DNA of 11,108 nucleotides from Desulfovibrio sp. (GCA_031275955.1 JAISNZ010000079.1:1-11108); one strand, 5' to 3'; positions 1-7,109 are shown, numbered from the stretch's first letter. Numbers and translations: made by a program. Notes: a model not told the origin generated them from the sequence alone.

Positions 1-1007
1 CCATCCCCAAAAAACCGGCGGAACCCTCTGTCCCCCCCCAAGCGCCAGCCGCCTCCGCCTCAAAAAAAACGCCAGCCCCCTCCGCCTCAAAAAAAGCGCC
101 GGCCCCGTCCGGGCAGAAAACCGTCCCGGCCGCCCCCGGCCCTAAAAAGGCGCCAGCCGCCTCCGCCTCAAAAAAAACGCCGGCCCCGTCCGGGCAGAAA
201 ACCGTCCCGGCCGCCCCCGGCCCTAAAAAGGCGGCAACCGCCTCCGGCCCTAAAAAGGCGCCAGCCTCCTCCCCGCCAAAGCCCGCCAAGGCGGCCGACC
301 CGGCCTCGGTCATGGAGCGGCTCGGGCTGGGCGTGCATACCATCATGCTGGACCCCGGCCACGGCGGCAAGGACCCCGGCTGCCTGGCCAACAAGCTGGT
401 GGAAAAGGACTTCACCCTGGATATGGCCAAACGCATCGGCGCCCTGCTGGAAAAAAAGGGCTTCGCCGTCCTGTACACCCGCAGCGGCGACACCTTCATC
501 TCTCTGGCGGACAGACCGGATCTGGCCAACAAAGAAAGGGCGGACCTCTTTATTTCCCTCCACCTCAACGCCAACCCCGACGCCTCCGTCCGCGGCCTGG
601 AGACCTACTATCTGAGCGAGGCCAGGACCGGCGACGCCGCCAAGGTCGCGGCCAGGGAAAACGGGGTTTCCCTCCAGAACATCAGCGATCTGCAGGTCAT
701 CCTCACGGATCTGATGCTCAGCGCGAAACTGAAGGAATCCCGCTCCCTGGCCCGCTGCGTGCAGCAGGCCGTCCTGGGCGGGCTGCGGGAGGCCGGGCTG
801 TCCATAGGCAACGGCGGCGTGCGCTCCGCCCCCTTCTATGTGCTCATGGGAACGCGCATGCCGGCCGTCCTGGTGGAATTCGGCTATGCCACCAACGCCA
901 GGGAGGCGGCCAATCTCCTCTCGGAAAAATTTCTCCAGCGCCAGGCGGAGGGAGTGGTCAACGGCATCCTGGCCTACAAGGAACAGCTTGCCAAGAGCAT
1001 GAGATAG
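1..1007 (+). CDS. N-acetylmuramoyl-L-alanine amidase (Amidase_3), 5' end outside window
   Basis: Periplasmic zinc amidase expected to cut the bond between N-acetylmuramic acid and the L-alanine of the stem peptide, as in septum splitting and wall turnover. The frame is open from the left edge (first full codon at 3) to TAG at 1005-1007, so the true start and any signal peptide or AMIN domain are missing. About the first 100 visible residues are a low-complexity Ala/Pro/Lys/Ser linker with repeats. The catalytic domain follows, starting near the VHTIMLDPGHGGKDPG stretch. The family's zinc ligands are all visible: His at 360-362 (PGHGG), Glu at 402-404 (VEKD) and His at 561-563 (SLHLNAN). The catalytic Glu is at 876-878 (VEFGYATN). 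The internal ATG at 312 opens a shorter frame but is not a credible start, because the linker is continuous with the domain. ompH begins 71 nt downstream. The family call is firm; the specific paralogue (AmiA/B/C) cannot be decided. Confidence 0.93.
   Translation, partial: IPKKPAEPSVPPQAPAASASKKTPAPSASKKAPAPSGQKTVPAAPGPKKAPAASASKKTPAPSGQKTVPAAPGPKKAATASGPKKAPASSPPKPAKAADPASVMERLGLGVHTIMLDPGHGGKDPGCLANKLVEKDFTLDMAKRIGALLEKKGFAVLYTRSGDTFISLADRPDLANKERADLFISLHLNANPDASVRGLETYYLSEARTGDAAKVAARENGVSLQNISDLQVILTDLMLSAKLKESRSLARCVQQAVLGGLREAGLSIGNGGVRSAPFYVLMGTRMPAVLVEFGYATNAREAANLLSEKFLQRQAEGVVNGILAYKEQLAKSMR
54..233 (+). repeat. Imperfect direct repeats encoding the Ala/Pro/Lys linker of the amidase
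   Basis: The segment 81-152 recurs at 162-233, an offset of 81 nt (27 codons), with one mismatch (96 versus 177); 97-152 and 178-233 are identical. A shorter related copy lies at 54-79, 27 nt (9 codons) before the next. Every offset is a multiple of three, so the frame survives. The encoded units resemble SASKKTPAP and SGQKTVPAAPGPKKA, a positively charged, proline-rich and probably disordered tether. Near-identity at the DNA level suggests recent duplication, so copy number may vary between strains. Confidence 0.85.
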
Positions 1008-1078
1008 GATTATTGCTTTCGGTTACGGGCCGATCCGCCCTTTTCCCGCAAACCCCCTCTCTTGACAAGGAGTTCAGA

Positions 1079-1582
1079 ATGCGCACCGTCCTTGCCCTGG
1101 CTGTCTGCCTCACCCTTCTGTCCGCGGCGACCGTCCGGGCGGAAGTCCGCATCGCCGTCTTCAATCTGCAAAAGGTCGTGGCCGAAAGCGATGTGCTCAA
1201 AGAAGCCCAGACGGTCATCAAAAAGGAATTTGATCCCCGCCGGACCGCTCTGGAAAAGGAAAAGACAGAGCTGCAGAAACTGGCTGAGTCCCTGAACGGC
1301 AGCGTTCCCACGGAAGAGCAGCGCAAAAGCTTCATAACCAGGGAGCAGGGCTACGGTCAAAAGGCCAACGCCTTTCTGAGCGATTTCCAGAAAGCGGAAC
1401 TGCGCGTCCGCAGCGACGTGGACCGGGTCATTGTCGCCGCCGCGGCGAACTACGCCAAAAAGAAGGGCTACGACCTGATTATCGACAACGCCGCGGTCGT
1501 CTATGCCGCCGGCCTTCTGGACGTGACGACCGACATGCTCTCGGAAGCCAACGCCCAATGGCGCGCCATGAAAAAGAAATAG
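1079..1582 (+). CDS. ompH: OmpH/Skp-family periplasmic chaperone
   Basis: Predicted periplasmic holdase chaperone that keeps unfolded outer-membrane proteins soluble on the way to the BAM machinery. The protein has 167 residues, close to the family's usual size. Residues 1-21 are a Sec signal peptide (MR, then a Leu/Ala/Val core, ending VRA before Glu22). The mature part opens with RIAVFNLQKVV, the conserved start of OmpH proteins. A long charged, Lys/Glu-rich segment around residues 40-105 should form the coiled-coil arms, and the C-terminal VDRVIVAAAANYAKKKGYDLII stretch returns to the core (listed here only as a landmark). I chose ATG 1079 because AAGGAG lies at 1067-1072; an upstream in-frame TTG at 1013 would bury the signal peptide. 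It sits between the amidase and lpxD, the usual place just before lpxD, but bamA, which often precedes ompH, is not here. Confidence 0.9.
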   Translation: MRTVLALAVCLTLLSAATVRAEVRIAVFNLQKVVAESDVLKEAQTVIKKEFDPRRTALEKEKTELQKLAESLNGSVPTEEQRKSFITREQGYGQKANAFLSDFQKAELRVRSDVDRVIVAAAANYAKKKGYDLIIDNAAVVYAAGLLDVTTDMLSEANAQWRAMKKK

Positions 1583-1627
1583 GGGAAGAATGCTCCCCGG
1601 AAGAAGACACAAAGACGAGACAATGCC

Positions 1628-2671
1628 ATGTTGCTTTCCCATCTGGCGGCGCGCCTGGGTCTGACCCTCGCGGGAGAGGATCGGGAGTTTCGCGGCCTCA
1701 ACACCCTGGAGGCGGCGCAGGAGGACGAGGTCAGTTTTCTGGCCAACCCCCGCTACATTCCCGCCCTGAAGACAACCAGGGCCTGCGCCGTCATCCTCTC
1801 TCCCGGGATGGCCGGACGGACGGCGCGAGCCCTCCTCAGCGACAATCCCTACCGGGACTTCGCCCGCGCCTCCGCCCTCTTCGCCCGGCCCCAGGGAGAA
1901 TTTTCCGGCATCAGCCCCGAGGCCCGCATTGACCCCAGCGCCAGCCTGGGAGAGAACTGCGTCGTCTATCCCTTCGTCTTCGTAGGGCCAAGGACCGCCA
2001 TCGGCGCGGGGAGCACCCTCTTTCCCGGCGTCTATGTGGGGGAGGACTGCCTGCTCGGCGCGCGCTGTCTGCTCTATCCCGGCGCCGTTCTCCTCTCCGG
2101 GACCGTTCTGGGAGATGACTGCGTCCTGGGCGCCGGCGCCGTCCTGGGCACGGACGGCTTCGGCTTTGCCCGCATGGACGGGCGGATGCGGAAAATCCCC
2201 CAGATCGGCTCCGTGCGTCTGGCTTCCGGGGTGGACGTGGGGGCCAACACCTGCATTGACCGGGCCACCCTGGGAGTCACCTTTGTCGGCAGGGACAGCA
2301 AGCTGGACAACCTGGTGCAAATCGGCCACAACGTCACCCTGGGAGAAGAGTGTCTCCTCGTCGCCCAGGCGGGCCTGGCCGGCAGCGTGACCGCGGGAGA
2401 CCGGGTGACCATCGCCGGCCAGGCGGGCATTGCCGGGCATCTCTCCCTGGGGGATGACGTTACCGTCGGCCCCCAGGCCGGAGTGGCCCAGGATATCGCC
2501 CCGGGCGCCTCCGGCGGCGGCTCCCCCTTTATGTCCCGGGATCTCTTTCTGCGCTGCGCCGTGCTGGCGCCGAAGCTGCCGGAGCTTCACCAGCGCGTGC
2601 GGCGCCTGGAACAGGAACTGCGAACCCTCCGGGAGCGTCTGGCCGCCCTGGACCCCAGGGAGGATCCATGA
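1628..2671 (+). CDS. lpxD: UDP-3-O-(3-hydroxyacyl)glucosamine N-acyltransferase
   Basis: Third step of lipid A synthesis: LpxD transfers a 3-hydroxyacyl chain from acyl carrier protein to the 2-amino group of UDP-3-O-acylglucosamine, in the cytoplasm. The 347 residues match the family length (about 340). The N-terminal uridine-binding domain covers about residues 1-95, with the typical FLANPRY motif. A left-handed beta-helix of hexapeptide repeats runs from about 100 to 300. The C-terminal region (about 310-347) is a charged helix. The catalytic His is residue 234 in VQIGHNVTLG, and GTDGFGFA is the conserved loop before it. The start is ATG 1628, 45 nt after ompH. Only a weak purine-rich stretch (AAGACGAGA) precedes it, so translation may depend partly on reading from ompH. 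The stop overlaps fabZ as ATGA. Confidence 0.96.
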   Translation: MLLSHLAARLGLTLAGEDREFRGLNTLEAAQEDEVSFLANPRYIPALKTTRACAVILSPGMAGRTARALLSDNPYRDFARASALFARPQGEFSGISPEARIDPSASLGENCVVYPFVFVGPRTAIGAGSTLFPGVYVGEDCLLGARCLLYPGAVLLSGTVLGDDCVLGAGAVLGTDGFGFARMDGRMRKIPQIGSVRLASGVDVGANTCIDRATLGVTFVGRDSKLDNLVQIGHNVTLGEECLLVAQAGLAGSVTAGDRVTIAGQAGIAGHLSLGDDVTVGPQAGVAQDIAPGASGGGSPFMSRDLFLRCAVLAPKLPELHQRVRRLEQELRTLRERLAALDPREDP

Positions 2672-3153
2672 CCGGCCCCGCCTCCGGCAAGGGACGCTCC
2701 TCCCTTCCCGACATCCGCAGCATCATGCGCCTTCTGCCCCACCGCTATCCCTTCCTGCTGGTGGACAGGGTCCTGTCCATTGAGGACAACACCATCCGCG
2801 CCTACAAGTGCGTCAGCATCAATGAGCCTTTTTTCCAGGGGCATTTTCCCGATCTGCCGGTGATGCCGGGTGTGCTCATCCTGGAGGCCATGGCCCAGAG
2901 CGGCGGCATCCTGGTGCTGTCCGGCATGGAGGACACGGCCTGGGACAGCTTCCTCTGCCTGTTCACCAGCATGGAGGGCGTCCGTTTCCGCCGTCAGGTC
3001 CTGCCGGGCGACAGGCTGGACCTGACCTGCGAGCTGGTCCGCCAGAAACTGCAACTCTGGAAGATCCGCGGCGCCGCGCATGTGGACGGCGCCCTGGCCG
3101 CGGAGGCCGTCCTGACCGCCGCCCTCGTTCCGCGCCAGGGGGAATCCCGGTGA
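2668..3153 (+). CDS. fabZ: 3-hydroxyacyl-ACP dehydratase FabZ
   Basis: FabZ dehydrates (3R)-hydroxyacyl-ACP to trans-2-enoyl-ACP in type II fatty acid synthesis. It competes with LpxA and LpxD for the same hydroxyacyl-ACP, which is the usual explanation for its place between them. The protein is 161 residues, a little longer than typical through about 14 extra N-terminal residues. The hot-dog fold signatures are clear: LLPHRYPFLLVDRV (about 22-35), and GHFPDLPVMPGV with catalytic His59, followed by Glu73 in LILEAMAQ. The 14-residue His-Glu spacing is the same as in E. coli FabZ (His54/Glu68). The start ATG overlaps the lpxD stop by 4 nt and has AGGGAGGA at 2657-2664, so coupled translation is likely. 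Confidence 0.96.
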   Translation: MTGPASGKGRSSLPDIRSIMRLLPHRYPFLLVDRVLSIEDNTIRAYKCVSINEPFFQGHFPDLPVMPGVLILEAMAQSGGILVLSGMEDTAWDSFLCLFTSMEGVRFRRQVLPGDRLDLTCELVRQKLQLWKIRGAAHVDGALAAEAVLTAALVPRQGESR

Positions 3154-3965
3154 GCCGCTCCCTGCACCCCTCCGCCTTTGTCTCCCCGGATGCCGTCCTG
3201 GGGGACAACATCCAGGTCGGTCCCTGCGCCGTGATCGAGGAGGATGTCGTCATCGGCGACGGCTGCCAGGTGCATGCCTTTGCCTCCATCAAGCGGCACA
3301 CCCGCATGGGCAGGGACAACGTCGTCCACTCCTATGCCGCGGTGGGGGGCATTCCCCAGGACCTCAAGTTCGCCGGCGAGATCTCCTTTCTGGAAATCGG
3401 CGACCGGAACTCCATCCGGGAATTCGCCACCCTGCACCGGGGCACGGCCGGCGGCGGCGGGCACACCCGGGTGGGAAACGACAACCTGCTGATGGCCTAT
3501 ACCCATGTGGCCCACGACTGCCAGATCGGCAACGGCGTGGTCCTGTCCAACAACGCCACCCTGGCCGGACACGTCAGCGTCCAGGACGGGGCCATCCTCG
3601 GCGGTCTCTGCGCCGTTCACCAGTTCAGCCGCATCGGCCGGTACGCCTTTGTGGGCGGCATGACCGGCGTGGCCCAGGATCTGCCGCCCTATATGCTGGC
3701 CGTGGGCGGCAGAAGCGGCATCCACGGCCCCAACATCGTCGGCCTGCGCCGCCTGCGGGTGCCGCCGGCCACGGTCTCGGCCATGCGCGCCGCCTTCCGG
3801 ACCATCTGGCTTTCCGGCATCCCCCGCCGGGAGGCCCTGGCCCAGGTGGAACAGGAATACGGCCATATCCCGCAGATTCTTGAACTCACCGCCTTCGTGC
3901 GCGAAAGCCCCCGGGGAGTCCTGGCCGCCGCCAGGCAAAACGGCAATGGCCACGAAACGGACTGA
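3150..3965 (+). CDS. lpxA: Acyl-ACP--UDP-N-acetylglucosamine O-acyltransferase
   Basis: First step of lipid A synthesis: LpxA moves a 3-hydroxyacyl chain from ACP to the 3-OH of UDP-GlcNAc. The protein is 271 residues, slightly longer than E. coli LpxA (262). Residues 1 to about 190 are a left-handed beta-helix of hexapeptide repeats. The catalytic His is residue 122 in VAHDCQIGN, followed by the family motif LSNNATLAGHV. SIREFATLHRGT corresponds to the conserved RES/HRGT segment. About residues 195-271 form the helical C-terminal domain, beginning GPNIVGLRRLR. The start is GTG 3150, whose GTGA overlaps the fabZ stop; CAGGGGGA at 3136-3143 provides the ribosome-binding site. Acyl-chain length preference cannot be read from the sequence with confidence. 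The 3' end overlaps lpxI by 20 nt. Confidence 0.96.
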   Translation: MSRSLHPSAFVSPDAVLGDNIQVGPCAVIEEDVVIGDGCQVHAFASIKRHTRMGRDNVVHSYAAVGGIPQDLKFAGEISFLEIGDRNSIREFATLHRGTAGGGGHTRVGNDNLLMAYTHVAHDCQIGNGVVLSNNATLAGHVSVQDGAILGGLCAVHQFSRIGRYAFVGGMTGVAQDLPPYMLAVGGRSGIHGPNIVGLRRLRVPPATVSAMRAAFRTIWLSGIPRREALAQVEQEYGHIPQILELTAFVRESPRGVLAAARQNGNGHETD

Positions 3966-4827
3966 GGCGGCGGCCGGCTTCTCCGGGAAGGCCGCCATCG
4001 GCATCCTGGCCGGTTCCGGACAGTTCCCCTTTCTCGTGGCCAGGGCCGCGCGGGAGCGGGGCTGCCCCGTGATCGTCTGCGGCTTCACAGGCAACACCGA
4101 TCCCGCCCTGGCCCGGGAAGCCGACGCCTTTACCCTGCTTCCCCTGGGACAGCTTGACCGCCTCATCGCCTTTCTCAAGTCCCACCAGGTCAGCCGCGTC
4201 TGCATGGCCGGAGCCATTCTCAAGCCCAGGGATTTTTCCTTCAGGCCGGATTTTCGCGCCCTGCGCCTCCTTTTCCGTCTGGCCCTGAAGGGCAGGGGCG
4301 ACGACGCCGTCCTCGGCGCCCTCGCGGCCGAGCTGGAGGGCGAGGGCCTGGCCGTGATCCGGCCAGACGATCTCGCCCCCGCCCTGCGCGGCCCGGCGGG
4401 AATCCTCGGCCAACGCCGCCCCGACCCCGACCAGTGGCGGGACATCCGTTTCGGCTGGGCCACGGCCAAGGCCCTGGGCGCCCTGGACATCGGCCAGTGC
4501 GTGGTGATCAAAAACGGCGTCGTCATCGCCGTGGAGGCCATTGAGGGCACCGACGCCGCCCTGGCCCGCGCCGGGGAACTGGCCGGGGCAGGCTGCACCC
4601 TGGTCAAGACGGCCAAGCCCGGCCAGGACGAACGCCTGGATCTGCCCTCCCTCGGGGCGGGGACCGTCTCCCTTCTCGCCCGCCACTCCTTCGCCTGCCT
4701 CGCCTTTGAAGCGGAAAAGACCCTCTTCTTCGACCTCGGCTCAAGCCTTGCCGCCGCCGATGCCGCGGCCATCGCCGTGGTCGGCGTCCCCACCGGGGCC
4801 GAGGACTTTTTCGCGGCTCATTCCTGA
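3946..4827 (+). CDS. lpxI: UDP-2,3-diacylglucosamine pyrophosphatase LpxI
   Basis: LpxI hydrolyses UDP-2,3-diacylglucosamine to lipid X and UMP. It is the functional replacement for LpxH in many bacteria that lack LpxH, and is unrelated to it in sequence. The protein is 293 residues. An N-terminal domain starts with IGILAGSGQFPFLVARAA (about 18-35). A C-terminal DUF1009-type domain carries the family signature: VVIKNGVVIAVEAIEGTD, with Asp203, and VKTAKPGQDERLDLPSLG. Asp203 is in the conserved EGTD motif and probably corresponds to the catalytic Asp of Caulobacter LpxI; this is by motif, not alignment. I chose ATG 3946 because the earlier in-frame TTG at 3880 has no ribosome-binding site and would add an unconserved tail inside lpxA. 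lpxB usually follows lpxI in such clusters, but here thiS follows after 31 nt. Confidence 0.93.
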   Translation: MATKRTEAAAGFSGKAAIGILAGSGQFPFLVARAARERGCPVIVCGFTGNTDPALAREADAFTLLPLGQLDRLIAFLKSHQVSRVCMAGAILKPRDFSFRPDFRALRLLFRLALKGRGDDAVLGALAAELEGEGLAVIRPDDLAPALRGPAGILGQRRPDPDQWRDIRFGWATAKALGALDIGQCVVIKNGVVIAVEAIEGTDAALARAGELAGAGCTLVKTAKPGQDERLDLPSLGAGTVSLLARHSFACLAFEAEKTLFFDLGSSLAAADAAAIAVVGVPTGAEDFFAAHS

Positions 4828-4830
4828 CCC

Positions 4831-4846
4831 CCGGCCGCCCGGCCGG
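4831..4846 (+). promoter_or_regulatory. Six-bp GC hairpin in the lpxI-thiS gap
   Basis: CCGGCC at 4831-4836 pairs perfectly with GGCCGG at 4841-4846 around the tetraloop GCCC. It lies 3 nt after the lpxI stop and directly abuts the thiS Shine-Dalgarno. No T-run follows, so it is not a standard intrinsic terminator. It could separate translation of thiS from lpxI or act as an mRNA processing or stability element. In sequence this GC-rich, a 6-bp match can also arise by chance. Confidence 0.4.
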
Positions 4847-4855
4847 AAAGGAGGA
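4847..4855 (+). promoter_or_regulatory. Strong ribosome-binding site of thiS
   Basis: AAAGGAGGA, close to a full anti-Shine-Dalgarno complement, ends 3 nt before ATG 4859. It fixes the thiS start and rules out the longer frame that begins inside lpxI. It is among the strongest ribosome-binding sites in the window, suggesting thiS is translated independently of lpxI. Confidence 0.85.
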
Positions 4856-4858
4856 CCC

Positions 4859-5071
4859 ATGACCGGGAACGCGACCCTGATCCTCAACGGGGAAGAACAT
4901 CCCCATGCGCCGGGCATGACCGTGGCCTCGCTGGTCGCCTCCCTGGCCCAATCCCCGGCGGGCGTGGCGGTGGAGATCAACGGCGCTATCCTCTCTCCGG
5001 AACTCTTCGCCCAGCGGCAGGTCCAGCCCGGAGACACCCTGGAAATCATCCGCTTTGTGGGAGGAGGCTGA
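4859..5071 (+). CDS. thiS: Sulfur carrier protein ThiS
   Basis: Small ubiquitin-fold sulfur carrier of thiazole synthesis. Its C-terminal glycine is adenylated and converted to a thiocarboxylate, which gives sulfur to ThiG. The protein is 70 residues, normal for ThiS. It shows the beta-grasp pattern: an N-terminal strand (ATLILNGE), a helix (TVASLVASL), the VAVEINGAIL strand, and the PGDTLEIIRFVGGG end. The tail has three glycines; the family needs the final Gly-Gly. The start is ATG 4859, set by the adjacent Shine-Dalgarno. It is the first thi gene after lpxI, and its last codons contain the ribosome-binding site of thiG. The activating enzyme ThiF is not encoded in the window. Confidence 0.93.
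   Translation: MTGNATLILNGEEHPHAPGMTVASLVASLAQSPAGVAVEINGAILSPELFAQRQVQPGDTLEIIRFVGGG
5059..5067 (+). promoter_or_regulatory. thiG ribosome-binding site inside the ThiS glycine-tail codons
   Basis: GGGAGGAGG ends 8 nt before ATG 5076 of thiG. In the thiS frame, the same bases with their flanks read gtg gga gga ggc tga, that is Val-Gly-Gly-Gly-stop. One stretch thus encodes the functional thiocarboxylate tail and recruits ribosomes for the next gene, tying thiS termination to thiG initiation. Confidence 0.8.
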
Positions 5072-5075
5072 AGCC

Positions 5076-5885
5076 ATGACGGAAAACAAGACCCCAGCCG
5101 ACCCCCTGGTTCTGGGCGGACAGACCCTGGGCAGCCGCCTGTTCATCGGCACGGGCAAGTACAGTTCCGACGCCCTGATCCCGGCCGTGGCCGAAGCCTC
5201 CGGGGCCGAGGTCGTTACCCTGGCCCTGCGCCGGCTGGATCGTTCCAATCCCCGGGGAGACATCCTGACCCACATCCCCGCCCGGATGCGGCTTCTGCCC
5301 AACACCTCCGGGGCGCGCACCGCCGCCGAGGCCGTGCGCGTCGCCCGTCTGGCCAGGGCCGCCGGCTGCGGCGACTGGGTCAAGATCGAGGTCATCAGCG
5401 ACGCCCGCAACCTCCTCCCCGACGGCTACGAAACCGCCAAAGCCACGGAAATCCTCGCCAGGGAAGGCTTTACCGTCCTGCCCTACGTGAACGCCGATCT
5501 CTATGTGGCCCGAAGCCTGGTCAGCGCCGGCGCCGCCGCCGTCATGCCCCTGGGATCGCCCATCGGCTCCAACCGGGGGCTTGCCGCCAAAGAGATGATC
5601 GCCATCCTCATCGCGGAAATCCCCCTGCCCGTCATCGTGGACGCGGGCATCGGCAGACCCTCCCAGGCCTGCGAAGCCATGGAAATGGGCGCGGCGGCCT
5701 GTCTGGTCAATACCGCCATTGCCACGGCCGTTGACCCCGTGGCCATGGCCCGCGCCTTCGGGCGCGCCGTCGCCGCCGGGCGCGAGGCCTGTCTGGCCGG
5801 ACCCGGGCGCGTCCTGGAACGGGGCGCCGCGCCTTCCTCCCCCGGCGAGGGCGCCCTGACGGGCTTTCTGCAAGGAGAATCCTGA
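5076..5885 (+). CDS. thiG: Thiazole synthase ThiG
   Basis: ThiG is a TIM-barrel enzyme that condenses 1-deoxy-D-xylulose 5-phosphate, dehydroglycine and ThiS-thiocarboxylate sulfur into the thiazole phosphate. The protein is 269 residues (family about 255-265). The N-terminal SRLFIGTGKY motif is at about 20-29. The Schiff-base lysine is Lys103 in WVKIEVISD. The phosphate-binding and barrel motifs follow: VLPYVNAD, AAVMPLGSPIGS and PVIVDAGIGRPS. I chose ATG 5076 for its Shine-Dalgarno at 5059-5067; the in-frame TTG at 5055 lies inside thiS. The stop shares one base with the thiH start (TGATG), so the two are probably coupled and can be made in matched amounts, in line with the known ThiG-ThiH complex. 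Confidence 0.96.
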   Translation: MTENKTPADPLVLGGQTLGSRLFIGTGKYSSDALIPAVAEASGAEVVTLALRRLDRSNPRGDILTHIPARMRLLPNTSGARTAAEAVRVARLARAAGCGDWVKIEVISDARNLLPDGYETAKATEILAREGFTVLPYVNADLYVARSLVSAGAAAVMPLGSPIGSNRGLAAKEMIAILIAEIPLPVIVDAGIGRPSQACEAMEMGAAACLVNTAIATAVDPVAMARAFGRAVAAGREACLAGPGRVLERGAAPSSPGEGALTGFLQGES

Positions 5886-7087
5886 TGCCGGCCTATACAG
5901 CCCTGAAAGACGGCTTTTTCCCGCGACTGGCGGCCAAGACGGCCCTCCTGGACAATCTGGATCGGCTGAAAGGGGAAGACGCGCGCCGCGCTCTGGCGGC
6001 GGAACGGCTGGGGGAACGGGATTTTCTGGCCCTCCTCTCCCCGGCGGCGGAACCCTTTCTGGAGGAAACGGCCCTGCGGGCGCGGGAGGAAACCCTGCGC
6101 CACTTCGGCCGCGCGGTGCAGCTCTTTACGCCCCTGTATCTGGCCAATTTCTGTACCAACAGATGCCTTTACTGCGGCTTTAACGCCCGGCGATCCATCG
6201 AACGGCGGCTGCTCCTCCCGGAGCAGGTGGAAGAGGAGGCCAGGGCCATCGCGGCCACAGGCCTCCGCCGCATTCTCGCCCTGACCGGAGACGCCCCGGC
6301 GAAAACCGGAGCGCCTTATCTGGCCTCCTGCGTGGAGGTGCTGGCCCGGCATTTTTCCTCCGTGGGCATAGAGGTGCCCTCCATGACCGTGGAGGAATAC
6401 GCCCGCGTGGCCGAAGCCGGGGCCGAGGGCATGACCATGTTCCAGGAAACCTACAACCAGACCCTGTACCCCTTCCTCCATCCCGCCGGCCCCAAGCGCG
6501 ACTTCGCCTTCCGCCTGGACGCCCCCCAGAGGGCCATCATGGGCGGCCTGCGCGCCGTGAACCTCGGCGCCCTCCTCGGCCTTGACGACTGGCGGCGGGA
6601 CGCCTTCCTCACCGGCCTGCACGCGGCCTTTCTGCAGAGCCGGTACCCGGAAGAGGAGATCAGCGTCTCCCTGCCGCGCCTGCGCCCCTGCGGGGAACCC
6701 CCGGCCAGCCGGGAAGAGAGGGAATTCACCCCCCGGCCGGTCGGCGACAGGCATTTTGTCCAGATCCTGGTCGCCCTGCGCTGCTTCCTGCCCCATATCG
6801 GCATCACCCTGTCCACCCGGGAACCCGCCGGACTCCGGGACAAACTCATCCCCCTGGGCGTGACCCGCGTTTCCGCCGGGGTGAGCACCGCCGTGGGCGG
6901 CCACACGGCGGGACAAAACCAGGAAAAAAAGGACCCCCAGTTCGAGATCTCGGACCCCCGCTCCGTGGACGAAATGGCCGCGGCCGTCACAGGCCTGGGC
7001 TACCAGCCGGTCTTCTCGGACTGGCTGGCGGCTGGCGCCCCCGAGACCCCCCTTTCCGCGGGCATCCGCGCGGCCCTGGGGCAATAA
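5885..7087 (+). CDS. thiH: 2-iminoacetate synthase ThiH (radical SAM)
   Basis: ThiH is a radical SAM tyrosine lyase. It splits L-tyrosine to dehydroglycine (2-iminoacetate) and p-cresol, supplying the glycine-derived part of thiazole in anaerobes and facultative bacteria in place of the oxidase ThiO. The protein is 400 residues. The CxxxCxxC cluster motif is Cys90, Cys94 and Cys97 in NFCTNRCLYCGFN. Other conserved ThiH segments are visible: ILALTGDAP, IEVPSMTVEEY, MFQETYN, the AVNLGALLGLDDWR region, and VSAGVSTAVGGH near the C-terminus. The ATG at 5885 overlaps the thiG stop by one base, and AAGGAGAAT just upstream inside thiG is a good ribosome-binding site. The presence of this oxygen-sensitive enzyme fits an anaerobic host. 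It ends in TAA 22 nt before thiE, where some clusters carry thiF. Confidence 0.96.
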   Translation: MPAYTALKDGFFPRLAAKTALLDNLDRLKGEDARRALAAERLGERDFLALLSPAAEPFLEETALRAREETLRHFGRAVQLFTPLYLANFCTNRCLYCGFNARRSIERRLLLPEQVEEEARAIAATGLRRILALTGDAPAKTGAPYLASCVEVLARHFSSVGIEVPSMTVEEYARVAEAGAEGMTMFQETYNQTLYPFLHPAGPKRDFAFRLDAPQRAIMGGLRAVNLGALLGLDDWRRDAFLTGLHAAFLQSRYPEEEISVSLPRLRPCGEPPASREEREFTPRPVGDRHFVQILVALRCFLPHIGITLSTREPAGLRDKLIPLGVTRVSAGVSTAVGGHTAGQNQEKKDPQFEISDPRSVDEMAAAVTGLGYQPVFSDWLAAGAPETPLSAGIRAALGQ

Positions 7088-7109
7088 AGCCGTTGCGCAA
7101 GGAGACCCC

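Noticed and set aside
1062..1067. TTGACA, matching a sigma-70 -35 box
   Set aside because: It overlaps the ompH ribosome-binding site, and a matching -10 box would fall inside the coding region. It is probably chance.
1079..1141. Possible lipoprotein signal in OmpH (Cys10)
   Set aside because: The cysteine lies inside the hydrophobic core, too early for a lipobox, and a good signal peptidase I site follows at residue 21.
1010..2590. 526-codon open frame on the minus strand
   Set aside because: It lies opposite ompH and lpxD, whose proteins carry clear family motifs. Its translation is low-complexity Gly/Ala/Asp/Gln-rich, as expected from antisense of GC-rich codons.
2994..4793. 599-codon open frame on the minus strand
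   Set aside because: It is antisense to fabZ, lpxA and lpxI. The translation is Arg/Ala/Ser-rich with no recognisable domain.
4828..4858. Intrinsic terminator between lpxI and thiS
   Set aside because: The hairpin is followed by AAAGGAGGA, not a U-run, so transcription probably continues.
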